This document shows, in pieces, positions 6,468-15,445 of a DNA stretch of 48,125 nucleotides. The position numbers were made by a program, and so were the translations under genes. The stretch lies in contig JAKEEG010000087.1 in the NCBI GenBank assembly GCA_022616555.1, positions 1-48,125 of the forward strand, given 5' to 3'. Every line of letters starts with the position of its first letter. Position 1 is the first letter of the stretch. Origin of the DNA: Ignavibacteriota bacterium. Its GTDB lineage: Bacteria; Bacteroidota; Ignavibacteria; UBA10030. The notes beneath the pieces are model-generated. The model was given only the letters and a program-made list of their open reading frames with translations, did no database searches and was not told the DNA's origin.

Positions 6468-9095
6468 ATGTCTCAAATCCTTCGAATCGTATTCCCAATT
6501 ATCTTCCTCGCGTTTGCGTGCGATATCCGTAACAACCCGGAAAAAAGTCCGGCCGAGTTGTTTGAAAACGGAGTAGAGCAGTTCAACGCGCAATCGTACC
6601 AGCAAGCTGAAGCACAACTTGTACAGGCATTAAGCAAGTTTGAACAGCTGGACGACGGAAGCCAAGCCGCACGTGTGGGGGGCTATTTGGGACAAATCAA
6701 ACTGATGCGGGGCGAGTACCGCGCTGCTCTGGACCAATTCCAGTCGGCAATCCAACACAGCCGCCGCGCGAATGATTTTCGCGCTGAGGCACACTTGAAT
6801 ATGCTTCTGGGCGAAGTGTTTCTCGAGCGCGGCGAATACGCCAACGCCCTTGAGCGTTTCCGCGGAGCGTTTTCGTATTACTCGGCTTTCGGTGACCGCA
6901 GCGCTTCGGCACAGATCGAGATGCGCATGGCGTCCGCAAGCAAACGTGCGGGAGAGTTGGAACAGGCGTTATCGTTATACGAGAGAGCCTACGGTTATTA
7001 CAGCAACGCCGATGAGAGTCCGCTTGCCAAGGCGCGGGCGCTTGCCGGTGTGGGAGAAATTTATGCGCTCCAGGGGCGGCACGAGGAAGCACTTAATTCG
7101 TTTACGCAGTCGTTTACAGCGGCCGGCTCCGACGACCCGGTGCTCGAAGCGACCTTGCGAATGCGCGCAGGCCTCTCTTCCTATGCACTCGGGAGATTGA
7201 ACGACGCGCTGGAACAGTACCGCCAATCGGCCAACATACTACGCTCGAAAGGCATTGCCCGAAGCCTGGAAAGTCTTGTTCTGTTCTACATCGGTAACAC
7301 GTATTACCACAACGGACTTTACGAAGACGCGAAAGGATATTATGCACAGGCGTTGTCGGTAGCGCAAAGCGGGAACGACCGAATTGCCGAGAACTATAAT
7401 ATCCTTGCCTCATTGCGCTGCGACGAACAGCTTATCAGGTCCGCAATAACGCAGGAAGGCGTGGAAGAGCTTGTAGATTCCTATCGGGCGGTTGCGGAAG
7501 GATTCCGGGCTTGCGGCCATCGCACGGGCGAGGCGTACGCCCGAAGCCAGATGGGGAGGCTGTACGTGGTGTTGCAGGATACCGCTCGCGCGCGCGAAGC
7601 GTATGCGTCTGCAGTCGAGTTAAATGAATCGACTGCCGGTGAATATGTCCACGACGAGTTTCACCGGCCGTATGTCTCGGAGCTTGGCATCGAGTCCGAC
7701 AAAGCGCGCTGGTACAGCGCGTTGGCGCAGTTGTTTCTGAGCGAGAATAAGTTGGAAGAAAGCCTTGGTGTGCTCGAGCGCAGTGTCGGCAAACGATTCT
7801 TCGATAGGTTGTTTCGCGCTGCAGTGAATGCGCGACATCCGCAACTGCAAGCAGAAGTGCAGAAGACGAGGGAAATGCTGCGGGAGGTCGAGTTGCTGGA
7901 AGTCGAATGGTCGCGCGCGTTGTCATCCGGTTCGGACCCTGAGAACCGGAGCCTGGTAACATCGCTGCAAGAGGAAATCGACCGGCTCAAAAACGAGACC
8001 CGGCAATCGGCGCTTCGCATTATTGAACAGCATCCTAACTACGAGCCTTTGGTCGGAACCGGGAGCTTCTCCATTGCTGAAATTCAGAAATTGATTCCCC
8101 GCGGCACCGTTGTGCTCAGATTTCTCCCAACGGATGAACAATTGTACATTCTTGTATTGACAAGAACCCGGCTTGCCGTGCGAACCTCCCCGGTAAAACG
8201 CAGTGCCCTTCTCGGGTCGGTAAGCGAGTACATGCGCTTGCTGAACGACCCCAACGTGTATGCAGGCGCCGCCGGGGCGGCGAGCGTGCCGTTTATGACG
8301 CGGTTCAGCATTCTTGCCAGCCAGCTGTATGACCAGATGCTGAGGCCGGCAGAGGCTCTCTTTGAACGTAACCTGCTCATCGTGCCGGGTTGGGAGTTTG
8401 AGAATTTTCCTTTCCACGCAACGGAGCGGCAGGACGCAAAGGGAGGCGTGCAGTACCTTGTCGAGGTATCGTCCGTGGATTACCTGCCGAGCCTCGCGTC
8501 GTTAGCCTACCGAACAGCGCAGTCCGCCCGCACACGGGATGTGCTTGCGCTGGGCAATCCCACGGGCAAAAATTGGTCAATAGACTACGAGCTGCGCGAC
8601 GTGCGAAGCTTTTACAGAAATGCGAAAATTTTTATCGGGTTGGAAGCGTCGTGGAAGAATTTAACCGAGACGCGCGGGGATATTGTTCAACTTTCGACGG
8701 AATTTGGAAAAATGCTGGCGACCCAGCCGCTCGGCATGTTTGTGCTCTCCGGCGGGGAGACCGTGGGCGAGACTCGCGAAATCGCTTTTGAGCGGTTGAC
8801 GGATATTCCGGCGTTTCCCGTTGTTTTTTGTTCGAACCAGCTCGTGGAAGGCGAAGGGCTTTCAGCCGCAAACGCGCTGCTGCTGCGCATCAACGGCACT
8901 TCGGACGTGTTCCTCAACAGTTGGTACGCGGACCGCAAGGCGGCAAAATTTTTCAGCGAATACTTCTACACCCATCTTTCCAACGGGCTTGCTGTGGGCG
9001 ACGCGTACCGGCAAGCGCTCCTCAACATGATCCGCAACAAGGATATTAACCATCCGCGCTCATGGGCGCAGTTCTTTCATTATGGAACGGGATGA
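6468..9095 (+). CDS. TPR-repeat lipoprotein with C-terminal CHAT domain lacking catalytic residues
   Basis: 875 residues. MSQILRIVFPIIFLAFAC is a lipoprotein signal with the acylated Cys at 18. The ATG at 6468 is chosen because it starts the signal peptide and follows the terminator hairpin. Residues about 30-430 are tandem TPRs (patterns such as ALDQFQSAI and ALERFRGAF), followed by a coiled-coil stretch and a C-terminal CHAT domain (about 540-875) with the family end PRSWAQFFHYG. CHAT domains are caspase/separase-like cysteine proteases. Here the ATHG-type histidine site reads STEFG (743-747) and the LSACET cysteine site reads LSGGET (760-765), so both catalytic residues seem replaced. I infer a binding or scaffold role on the periplasmic side. 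Lipobox and domain order are seen; inactivity is inferred. Confidence 0.85.
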   Translation: MSQILRIVFPIIFLAFACDIRNNPEKSPAELFENGVEQFNAQSYQQAEAQLVQALSKFEQLDDGSQAARVGGYLGQIKLMRGEYRAALDQFQSAIQHSRRANDFRAEAHLNMLLGEVFLERGEYANALERFRGAFSYYSAFGDRSASAQIEMRMASASKRAGELEQALSLYERAYGYYSNADESPLAKARALAGVGEIYALQGRHEEALNSFTQSFTAAGSDDPVLEATLRMRAGLSSYALGRLNDALEQYRQSANILRSKGIARSLESLVLFYIGNTYYHNGLYEDAKGYYAQALSVAQSGNDRIAENYNILASLRCDEQLIRSAITQEGVEELVDSYRAVAEGFRACGHRTGEAYARSQMGRLYVVLQDTARAREAYASAVELNESTAGEYVHDEFHRPYVSELGIESDKARWYSALAQLFLSENKLEESLGVLERSVGKRFFDRLFRAAVNARHPQLQAEVQKTREMLREVELLEVEWSRALSSGSDPENRSLVTSLQEEIDRLKNETRQSALRIIEQHPNYEPLVGTGSFSIAEIQKLIPRGTVVLRFLPTDEQLYILVLTRTRLAVRTSPVKRSALLGSVSEYMRLLNDPNVYAGAAGAASVPFMTRFSILASQLYDQMLRPAEALFERNLLIVPGWEFENFPFHATERQDAKGGVQYLVEVSSVDYLPSLASLAYRTAQSARTRDVLALGNPTGKNWSIDYELRDVRSFYRNAKIFIGLEASWKNLTETRGDIVQLSTEFGKMLATQPLGMFVLSGGETVGETREIAFERLTDIPAFPVVFCSNQLVEGEGLSAANALLLRINGTSDVFLNSWYADRKAAKFFSEYFYTHLSNGLAVGDAYRQALLNMIRNKDINHPRSWAQFFHYGTG

Positions 9096-9433
9096 GGGTA
9101 AGGGCGAAGGACGAAGTGTGAAGGGAGAAGTGCTGGTGAGACGTTTGCGATGAGTTGCAGGAATATAAAGGCGAAGAGTTAAAATACTACGACGAGCCGT
9201 CTGAGGCGAGATTTTTTTCTTGGGCGATGTGCATCACAGTTGTACAGCGTTGATTTGCTACTGTGATTTGCTTTTTTTGTTAAAGTATTTTAATATGGTG
9301 ACGGAGACTCAGCTGATGAATGAATCCACCTCATACGAATCCCGACCTTAAGCAGATGTTTTGAAAGAACATCTGTTTCAGAGAGGGATTTTTTGTTGGT
9401 GATAAAGTCTCGTAAAAAAATATTGATAGAACT
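9096..9433 (+). promoter_or_regulatory. Intergenic leader: candidate promoter and hairpin
   Basis: A 338-base gap with no convincing gene. TTGCTT (9268-9273), a 17-base spacer and TAATAT (9291-9296) resemble a sigma-70-type promoter for the downstream lipoprotein. In the putative leader CAGATGTT (9353-9360) pairs with AACATCTG (9368-9375), followed by a T-rich run about 20 bases later. The region is AT-richer than the preceding gene. The promoter assignment is by eye only. Confidence 0.4.
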
Positions 9434-10351
9434 ATGAAATTTGTTGCACGAATAAGCATAATACTAACGTTACTTGGACTCGGTTCTTGCAAAGACGGTC
9501 CGCCAAGTTCGGCGTGTCGTATTTGCCCAAGGGACTTTCGTGTTACGGACTTCGAACCAGCATGGTCACCGGACGGAACTACCATAGCATTTGTACGTGG
9601 AGATAGCTCACCGGCAAAGACAGGTATTTACCTGATTAATTTCGACGGCACAAACATCAGGCTGTGGCATGCAAGTGTCGGTGCGTACACTCCAACATGG
9701 TCACCAGATAATCAGTGGATTGCGTTTTCAGACGGTGGACAAATCTTCAAGAAGAAGGTTAATGGTGATAGCCTAACGCAGTTAACATCTGCAGGGGGGA
9801 ATTATTTCCCCGATTGGAGTCCGGACGGACGTTGGATTGTATTTGATTCAAACAACGAAAGTCCAAACGGAATGAATTTTGTTTGGAGAATGCAACCAGA
9901 TGGTTTGAATAAAGTCCGAATCAGTTATGAACCTACTCAGGGTGAGGTTCGTATGCCGAGTTGGTCGTTGGATGCAACGAAAATTGCACATATCCGGTAT
10001 TTCGTTGGTACTTTTTCTTCGGAAATAGTTCTAATGGATTCAAATGGTGCTAATACCCTTCGGCTCACAATAAATAATGCGACTGATACTTACCCCCGTT
10101 ACTCCCCGGATGGAGCAAAAATTGCATTTACATCACAAGCTGAGAACGGTTATACGCAGATTTGGGTTATCAACTCAGACGGAACAAATCCACAACAGCT
10201 TACCACAACACAGGGCTATACGTGCGATTGGTCGCCTGACGGTGAATGGATTGTCTTTACCGATTCGCGCTCAGTGAGCGGCAGGTTGTGGCTGATGCGC
10301 AAGGACGGGTCGGAAAAACAACAACTGACGTTCGATGAAGGAGGTGGTTGA
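9434..10351 (+). CDS. PD40/TolB-like beta-propeller lipoprotein
   Basis: 305 residues starting with a lipoprotein signal (LLGLGS-C19). The mature protein consists of repeated PD40 (WD40-like) blades, each with a (W/Y)SPDG(x)xIAF core: WSPDGTTIAF, WSPDNQWIAF, WSPDGRWIVF, YSPDGAKIAF and WSPDGEWIVF are visible. This is the TolB-propeller fold, often used for protein or glycan binding at the cell surface. No enzymatic motif is visible. A cysteine pair follows the lipobox (SACRIC). Codon use is more AT-rich than in the preceding genes. It has its own upstream leader and is followed by two hairpins, so it is probably monocistronic. Confidence 0.85.
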   Translation: MKFVARISIILTLLGLGSCKDGPPSSACRICPRDFRVTDFEPAWSPDGTTIAFVRGDSSPAKTGIYLINFDGTNIRLWHASVGAYTPTWSPDNQWIAFSDGGQIFKKKVNGDSLTQLTSAGGNYFPDWSPDGRWIVFDSNNESPNGMNFVWRMQPDGLNKVRISYEPTQGEVRMPSWSLDATKIAHIRYFVGTFSSEIVLMDSNGANTLRLTINNATDTYPRYSPDGAKIAFTSQAENGYTQIWVINSDGTNPQQLTTTQGYTCDWSPDGEWIVFTDSRSVSGRLWLMRKDGSEKQQLTFDEGGG

Positions 10352-10373
10352 CATGTGCCAAAGAGCATAAAAA

Positions 10374-10475
10374 TACCGCCGTTGTGCTGAGAACACACCG
10401 GCGGTGTACTGCACAAACAAAGCGGCTGCCTTAAAAAACCATGAATGATGTTATCATTCATCGTTACCGTTTTGT
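10374..10475 (+). terminator. Two hairpins between PD40 lipoprotein and subtilase
   Basis: ACCGCCG (10375-10381) pairs with CGGCGGT (10399-10405). Then ATGAATGAT (10441-10449) pairs perfectly with ATCATTCAT (10453-10461) and is followed by a T-rich stretch. The second looks like an intrinsic terminator for the PD40 lipoprotein. The gap otherwise holds only the subtilase leader. Confidence 0.5.
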
Positions 10476-10544
10476 TTGTATCTCGTTTCATCATAAGGTA
10501 CTCATAATCCACAATTTTATCCACTCCCCTCAAGGATGACAGTC

Positions 10545-12929
10545 ATGAAAAAACATTTATTCGTAGTCCAAACACACCTCGTAGTTGTCCTATTGCTTGT
10601 TTTGTTCTCGAATTATCAGTTACAAGCGCAATTGAAAGGCGACCTGAGAAGAGAGATTCTTGTCTATATCCAACCTAATGCACTGGCGTTTCCCAGTCTG
10701 GAACGCGGCCACATCGGAATCGAAAATCTTCCGCAGGTCTCAACTCCTCTCCGGGAAACATTTACCCGTTTTGGCGTTCAATCTATGGCAAAGGCTTTTC
10801 CAAATTTTACGGATGTAGACACAATCAGAACAAGGGAAGATGGTGTGGCCGTGAAGCTCCCGCAATTTTCCCGTATTTTCAAGGTCTATGTAGCAGATGA
10901 AGCAGACATCGATTCCGCCGTGAGCGCTCTCTCAAAAATTCCTGGAGTATTGTACGCCCACAAAAACAGCGATGCCCGGCGTAACAGCGACCCGACTTAC
11001 AGCAATCAATGGCATCTTAAAAACACCGGTCAAGGAGGTGGCACTATTGGAGAGGATATCAAGGCTGAGGAGGCTTGGCAAATCTTCACCGGCAGCTCCT
11101 CCATCAAAATTGCCGTTGTCGATGGAGGTGTTGAAACTGGCCACCAAGACCTTGTAGGCAAAGCAACAGGAGATTTGCCAGATTATGAAGATGAGCTTGC
11201 TCACCATGGCACACATGTAGCCGGTATTGCGGCGGCAAAGGCAAATAATGGTTACGGCGGCAGGGGTGTGGACTGGAATGCACAAATCCTCTCTGAGATT
11301 GTTTTCAACCACGACGGCTTTATGGGCGACGGGCGCGCAGCCCAGGCTATTACCGAAGCGGTCAATGACGGTGCACATATTATTAATCACAGTTGGGGTG
11401 GTCCTACGACTCCGACACTTGACGTTGCAATGGCGTATGCTTATAAAATGAATCGCGTCACTGTTGCTGCGATGGGAAACTTCGAGGGAAACTCAATACA
11501 ATGGCCCGCCGCTTTTGTGCAGGGAGTCATTGCTGTCGGAGCGACTCAGGATAATGGTATCCGCGACCCAGGCTCCAAAACTGGAAATCACATAGATGTT
11601 GTGGCCCCAGGCGGGTTTCAAAATTTTGACATTAATGGCAATGCTATTAACAACGCTCACGACATTTGGTCAACTCTGCTTAACAACAGTTATGGCTATG
11701 TTGCAGGTACTTCGATGGCTGCGCCCGTAGTATCTGGTATTGCTTCTCTTCTTAAAGGTTATAACCCTAACCTTTACAATGACGACATCGAGAACATCAT
11801 TAAGCTCTCAGTTGATGATAAAGGACCTACTGGTTGGGACCCCGAGTACGGTTACGGCCGCGTGAACGCCAAAAAGGCGCTTGAGCGTCTCGGCGCAAAC
11901 AACTCGGGTTATGTTGTCAATCACGCAACATCATCCGGCGGTACTGATCAAGGCGCCTCGAGTAACTACCTGATGACAATTTATGGAGCTCAGGGATTAT
12001 CCGATGGTGTCTATAATGTCATACGGCACGAAGTCCGGAAAAATGTTACCTTCGCCGCGATAAATTCTCCCGTAGTCTGAGGACGGGGCGTTGCAACAAA
12101 CGGCTGGGCAAATTTGGGAACCTTGAATTTTGGTTGGGGCTGGTGTGAAGTGGTGCCCGGCACTGTCACATCCACTGGGGCAACATTACGTACTTATGTG
12201 TATGAAGTATACGGTTGGGCTGTTCCTAATTTCTTTGGTTGGTATCTTACTACTCCGGGTAACGTTAATTTTGCCTATACGGTCCACGGAATCCCACAGC
12301 CTCTTGCGGTCACGATGTCTGGACCAACTTCAATCTATCATCCACAAAAACCTAATGTGGACCAATACACATGGACAGCAAATGTTACCGGTGGAACGCC
12401 GCCGTACACGTATGTCTGGAAAAAGAACGGTTATACTGTCGGCACAAACTCACCGACATACACAGAATACCTTTCCTGGAACGGGAACACTTGTGATTAC
12501 ACCCAGTGGACTCTGAGGGTTGATGTCACAGGGGGCGGTTCGGCCTACGCTACGAAAAACGTAACGGAATACAATTCCTGCGATGAAATTGACCCAGCAC
12601 TACGTGAAAGTGGCGAACAGGTAGCTGTGTTACCGGAAACATTCAACTTGGGTCAAAACTACCCCAACCCTTTCAATCCAGAGACAGAGATCACGTTTGC
12701 ATTGCCGGAGCCCTCAACAGTGCGGCTCACAGTGCTCGATATTCTCGGTAGAGAAGTTGCGATGTTGGAGAATGGAGCACTTTCTGCGGGCTACAAGTCA
12801 ATTCGTTGGAATGGTCGCAATGGCAACAACGAGCCGGTCAGTAGCGGAATGTATTTCTATCGGCTTACGGCAGTCGGTGAATCTGGTAAGAGCTTTGTCG
12901 AGACGAAAAAAATGTTGATGATGAAATAA
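10545..12929 (+). pseudogene. Subtilisin-like (S8) protease with T9SS tail, split by an in-frame TGA
   Basis: The start is the ATG at 10545: AAGG lies 9 bases before it but abuts the alternative ATG at 10536. A signal peptide ends LQAQ. The catalytic triad is complete: D193 (VVDGG), H221 (HHGTHVAG) and S390 (GTSMAAP). At codon 512 (12078-12080) a TGA ends the frame, yet the same frame continues for 283 codons without another stop, reading GRGVATNGW onward, an Ig-like segment, and a complete T9SS type A sorting tail (NYPNPFNPETEITF ... KKMLMMK). One substitution, for example TGG or CGA to TGA, explains it. As it stands the product would have an intact protease domain but no sorting signal. No Shine-Dalgarno supports restart at TTG 12114. 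Sequencing error is possible. Confidence 0.88.
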
Positions 12930-12957
12930 GAAATTTCTAGAGCAAATAAAACGCACA

Positions 12958-12982
12958 AACCCCCAACGATAAGTTGGGGGTT
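12958..12982. terminator. Intrinsic terminator after subtilase
   Basis: AACCCCCAAC (12958-12967) pairs perfectly with GTTGGGGGTT (12973-12982) around GATAA, with A-rich and T-rich flanks. It lies between the convergent subtilase and toast-rack genes and may serve both. Confidence 0.8.
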
Positions 12983-13026
12983 GTGTATTTACTTGCTACT
13001 TAATACTTATTACTCACTACTTCAAT

Positions 13027-13893
13027 TCACCTCTGCCTTACCTTTACGCTACCCAAGCCTGCTTCGAGCTCGAACGTCAGCCTTGTCTTTGCTCGTTCGT
13101 AATTGTCGGTCTCGTACACGCCCTTTTTCACTCTTTTAAAGCCGTCGTCGATGTCAAACCCGGCAAACCAGTGGTCCTCATATTCGACGCGCGCAGCCGT
13201 TTCACGGGGCAGGTAAATCGTTACCGCGCCCAACCCAACCTCGACTTTCACCTTGGCGTCACGCTGTAATTTGCCGCCGAAGTCCAGCTTGTAGGAACCC
13301 ACTCCGCCGCTGAAATTCATCTTTTCGAAGTTTAAGTTGGCGAGATTGTAGGCGTCGAATTCGCTCACACCCGACTCGATGTCGATGTGTTCGGCAATAA
13401 CGGGGTTGGGTTCGTCGCATACTAAGTCTGCCGAGCTTGCGCCGGAGGAGATCGAGAGGTTCAACACCTGCAAGCCCGTGAGGTCTATTTCACCCTCGCC
13501 CGCACCGAATTCGATTTTGAAATCGATCGGCACGGCGTCGGTAAATTTCAGCATCCACTCGCGCTTGCGGTCATCCTTATCTCGCTTTCCGCCCCACCAG
13601 CGGGAGTCGCTATTGTCGGTTTCGATATGCAGTTCGCCGCGGTCCCCGCGCAGTTTGTAATCGACGCGCGGCATGGGGGCGTCTTCATGCTGGCGGAATT
13701 CTGCCGCAACGACTTTATCCCGGTCGCCCTTCTTCACGATGATTGTACCAAATGCCGCTTCGATATTCGCCCGCAGTTCTTTTTCGGATGTGAGAGGAAT
13801 ATCCTTGCGGGTTGTTTCCAAAAGAATTGCGGCGAAGACGACGGAAGTCGCCAGCAGCAGGAAAAGGCCGGTGTAAGTCAGGTAGCGTTTCAT
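13027..13893 (-). CDS. LiaF/toast-rack-type envelope protein
   Basis: 288 residues with one N-terminal hydrophobic segment (YTGLFLLLATSVVFAAILL), so membrane-anchored or exported, followed by an all-beta region. The repeated short strands with alternating small residues (IEFGAGEGEIDLTGL, LSISSGASSADLVC, FSGGVGSYKLDFGG, VEVGLGAVTIYLP) and the final LEAGLGSVKVRQR are the beta-helix pattern of toast_rack/DUF4097 and LiaF C-terminal domains. Such proteins sense or modulate envelope stress. It lies 77 bases downstream of an ECF sigma factor gene on the same strand, so it is a candidate partner or target. The function is inferred from fold and context. Confidence 0.72.
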   Translation of the reverse strand: MKRYLTYTGLFLLLATSVVFAAILLETTRKDIPLTSEKELRANIEAAFGTIIVKKGDRDKVVAAEFRQHEDAPMPRVDYKLRGDRGELHIETDNSDSRWWGGKRDKDDRKREWMLKFTDAVPIDFKIEFGAGEGEIDLTGLQVLNLSISSGASSADLVCDEPNPVIAEHIDIESGVSEFDAYNLANLNFEKMNFSGGVGSYKLDFGGKLQRDAKVKVEVGLGAVTIYLPRETAARVEYEDHWFAGFDIDDGFKRVKKGVYETDNYERAKTRLTFELEAGLGSVKVRQR

Positions 13894-13969
13894 AATGCAA
13901 TGGATAACCCGCCTAGGGCGAGCAATTCCTTATTTACATACGGAAAAGCGCGGGTGGAGTTGCAAAACC

Positions 13970-14632
13970 TTAGTAGTTTCTCAGCTTATCGCGCAAATAT
14001 TTATAGAGCATTTCACGTGCGCGGAAGATATGAGCTTTCACAGTGCCAAGCGGAAGGTGCAATAAATCGGCGATTTCTTGATAATCCTTTTCTTCGGTGT
14101 GTCGTAAAATAATCACTTTCCTATATTTGGGAGGGAGGGAGTTAATCGCGTCTTCGAAGAGATTTTTTTTCTGTCGTTCAATCATCTCCCTGTCGGGTTC
14201 GTAACTGGAATCCGGCACCTCGAAGGTAAATTCGCTATCAGCGGATTCGATCGGCTTATTAATGGAAAAAGTCGAGAGCTTTTTTCGGCGGATGTAGTCG
14301 ATACAGTTATTCGTCGCTATTTTGTAAAGCCACGTGGAAAACGCGTATTCGTTATTGTAGCTAGAAAGCGACATGAACGCTTTAATGAACGCTTCCTGCA
14401 CAAGGTCTGCTACCTCGTCCTTTTCCCGCACCATCCGGTAAATAAGATTATATACGGCGTCGTGGTGCTTTTTCTTGAGTCTCTCGAAGGCTTGTTGCTT
14501 TCCGGCAAGGGCGTCCTGAATCAGACGCGAATCCTCCTCTCGCGACTCGGCACGCTTTGGGTCGACGATGACGGGGGGTGTAGTCTGAACAACGTGGCGG
14601 GAAGAGCTATGTTTCTTTTTTGATGGGGGCAT
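13970..14632 (-). CDS. ECF-type RNA polymerase sigma factor
   Basis: 220 residues. Sigma region 2 is seen as LVQEAFIKAFMSL followed by FSTWLYKIATNNCIDYIRR, and region 4 as INSLPPKYRKVIILRH with a helix-turn-helix YQEIADLLHLPLGTVKAHIF. The 40-residue N-terminal extension is Ser/Lys/Pro-rich and unusual in length. ATG 14632 (MPPSKKK) is preferred over a GTG at 14647. The expected adjacent anti-sigma factor with a zinc motif is absent; the next gene on the strand is a toast-rack protein, which may play a regulatory or target role. The gene is divergent from tmk. Confidence 0.92.
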   Translation of the reverse strand: MPPSKKKHSSSRHVVQTTPPVIVDPKRAESREEDSRLIQDALAGKQQAFERLKKKHHDAVYNLIYRMVREKDEVADLVQEAFIKAFMSLSSYNNEYAFSTWLYKIATNNCIDYIRRKKLSTFSINKPIESADSEFTFEVPDSSYEPDREMIERQKKNLFEDAINSLPPKYRKVIILRHTEEKDYQEIADLLHLPLGTVKAHIFRAREMLYKYLRDKLRNY

Positions 14633-14796
14633 TAGTGCGATGTACACCTGCGGCGGGCGCCGATGGTGTATGAACCTTCGGACGGCCTAGCGTGTTAAGT
14701 ATAATGAAAAAATGTGAGAGCCGCAACGTTGCAAAACGCCGCTTATTTCTGTATGTTGAGGAAACTTGCAGAGTTTTTTGAACACCGGTTCTCCGT

Positions 14797-15423
14797 ATGC
14801 TCATCACGTTTGAAGGTCTCGATTTTTCGGGAAAGTCTACACAAATCAAATTGCTTGCCGACCGGCTGAAGCAGGAGCGGCATGAGGTATTGGTGCTGCG
14901 CGAGCCGGGTGGAACGTCTATAGGCGAGAAGATCCGCACTGTACTGCTGGATACGAAATCGACGGGCATGACGGCTGCTGCGGAGTTCCTCTTGTACTCC
15001 GCGAGCAGGTCCCAGCTTGTGGAGCACGTGATGAAGCCAGCCCTGGCGTCTGGAACGGTTGTTCTATGTGACCGGTTTTATGACTCATCCACCGCATACC
15101 AGGGATGGGGCAGGGAATTGCCTCTGGATATTGTAAAGGCGATTAACTATCTGGCAGGCGGCGGCTTGGTACCGGATGTTACGTTCTTTATCGATATTCC
15201 GCTGCACGAGGTCGAGCGAAGAATTGCGGAGCGCGGAGAGGGAAAAGACCGCATCGAGTCGGGTGGGCATGAGTTTTACGAGAAGGTATTGAAGGGCTAC
15301 AAATCTCTGATGGCCGAGCACAAACGTTTTGTCGTCATCGACGGCATGAAGTCGATTGAGGTTATTCATGACGCCATTTGGAAAGCTGTGAGCGCAAAGT
15401 TGAACAAACGAGTAATACATTAA
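14797..15423 (+). CDS. tmk: Thymidylate kinase
   Basis: Phosphorylates dTMP to dTDP, cytosolic. P-loop GLDFSGKST at residues 7-15, dTMP-site REPGGT at 35-40, and DRFYDSS with D92-R93 in the catalytic motif. The lid segment RRIAERGEGKDRIE has basic residues as in type II enzymes. Normal length at 208 residues. The ATG is clear. The S41 protease gene follows after 22 bases, so the two may be co-transcribed. Confidence 0.96.
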   Translation: MLITFEGLDFSGKSTQIKLLADRLKQERHEVLVLREPGGTSIGEKIRTVLLDTKSTGMTAAAEFLLYSASRSQLVEHVMKPALASGTVVLCDRFYDSSTAYQGWGRELPLDIVKAINYLAGGGLVPDVTFFIDIPLHEVERRIAERGEGKDRIESGGHEFYEKVLKGYKSLMAEHKRFVVIDGMKSIEVIHDAIWKAVSAKLNKRVIH

Positions 15424-15445
15424 TCTTTTTGTGGAGAGGATTGTT

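Noticed and set aside
12078-12080. TGA as selenocysteine or as a reassigned Trp codon
   Set aside because: No catalytic Sec position or convincing SECIS hairpin is visible, and TGA ends several other genes here (for example dctP, dctQ and the PD40 lipoprotein).
12114-12929. Separate gene for the subtilase C-terminal half
   Set aside because: Starts only at a TTG without a ribosome site and shares the frame of the protease; better read as the remnant of one gene.
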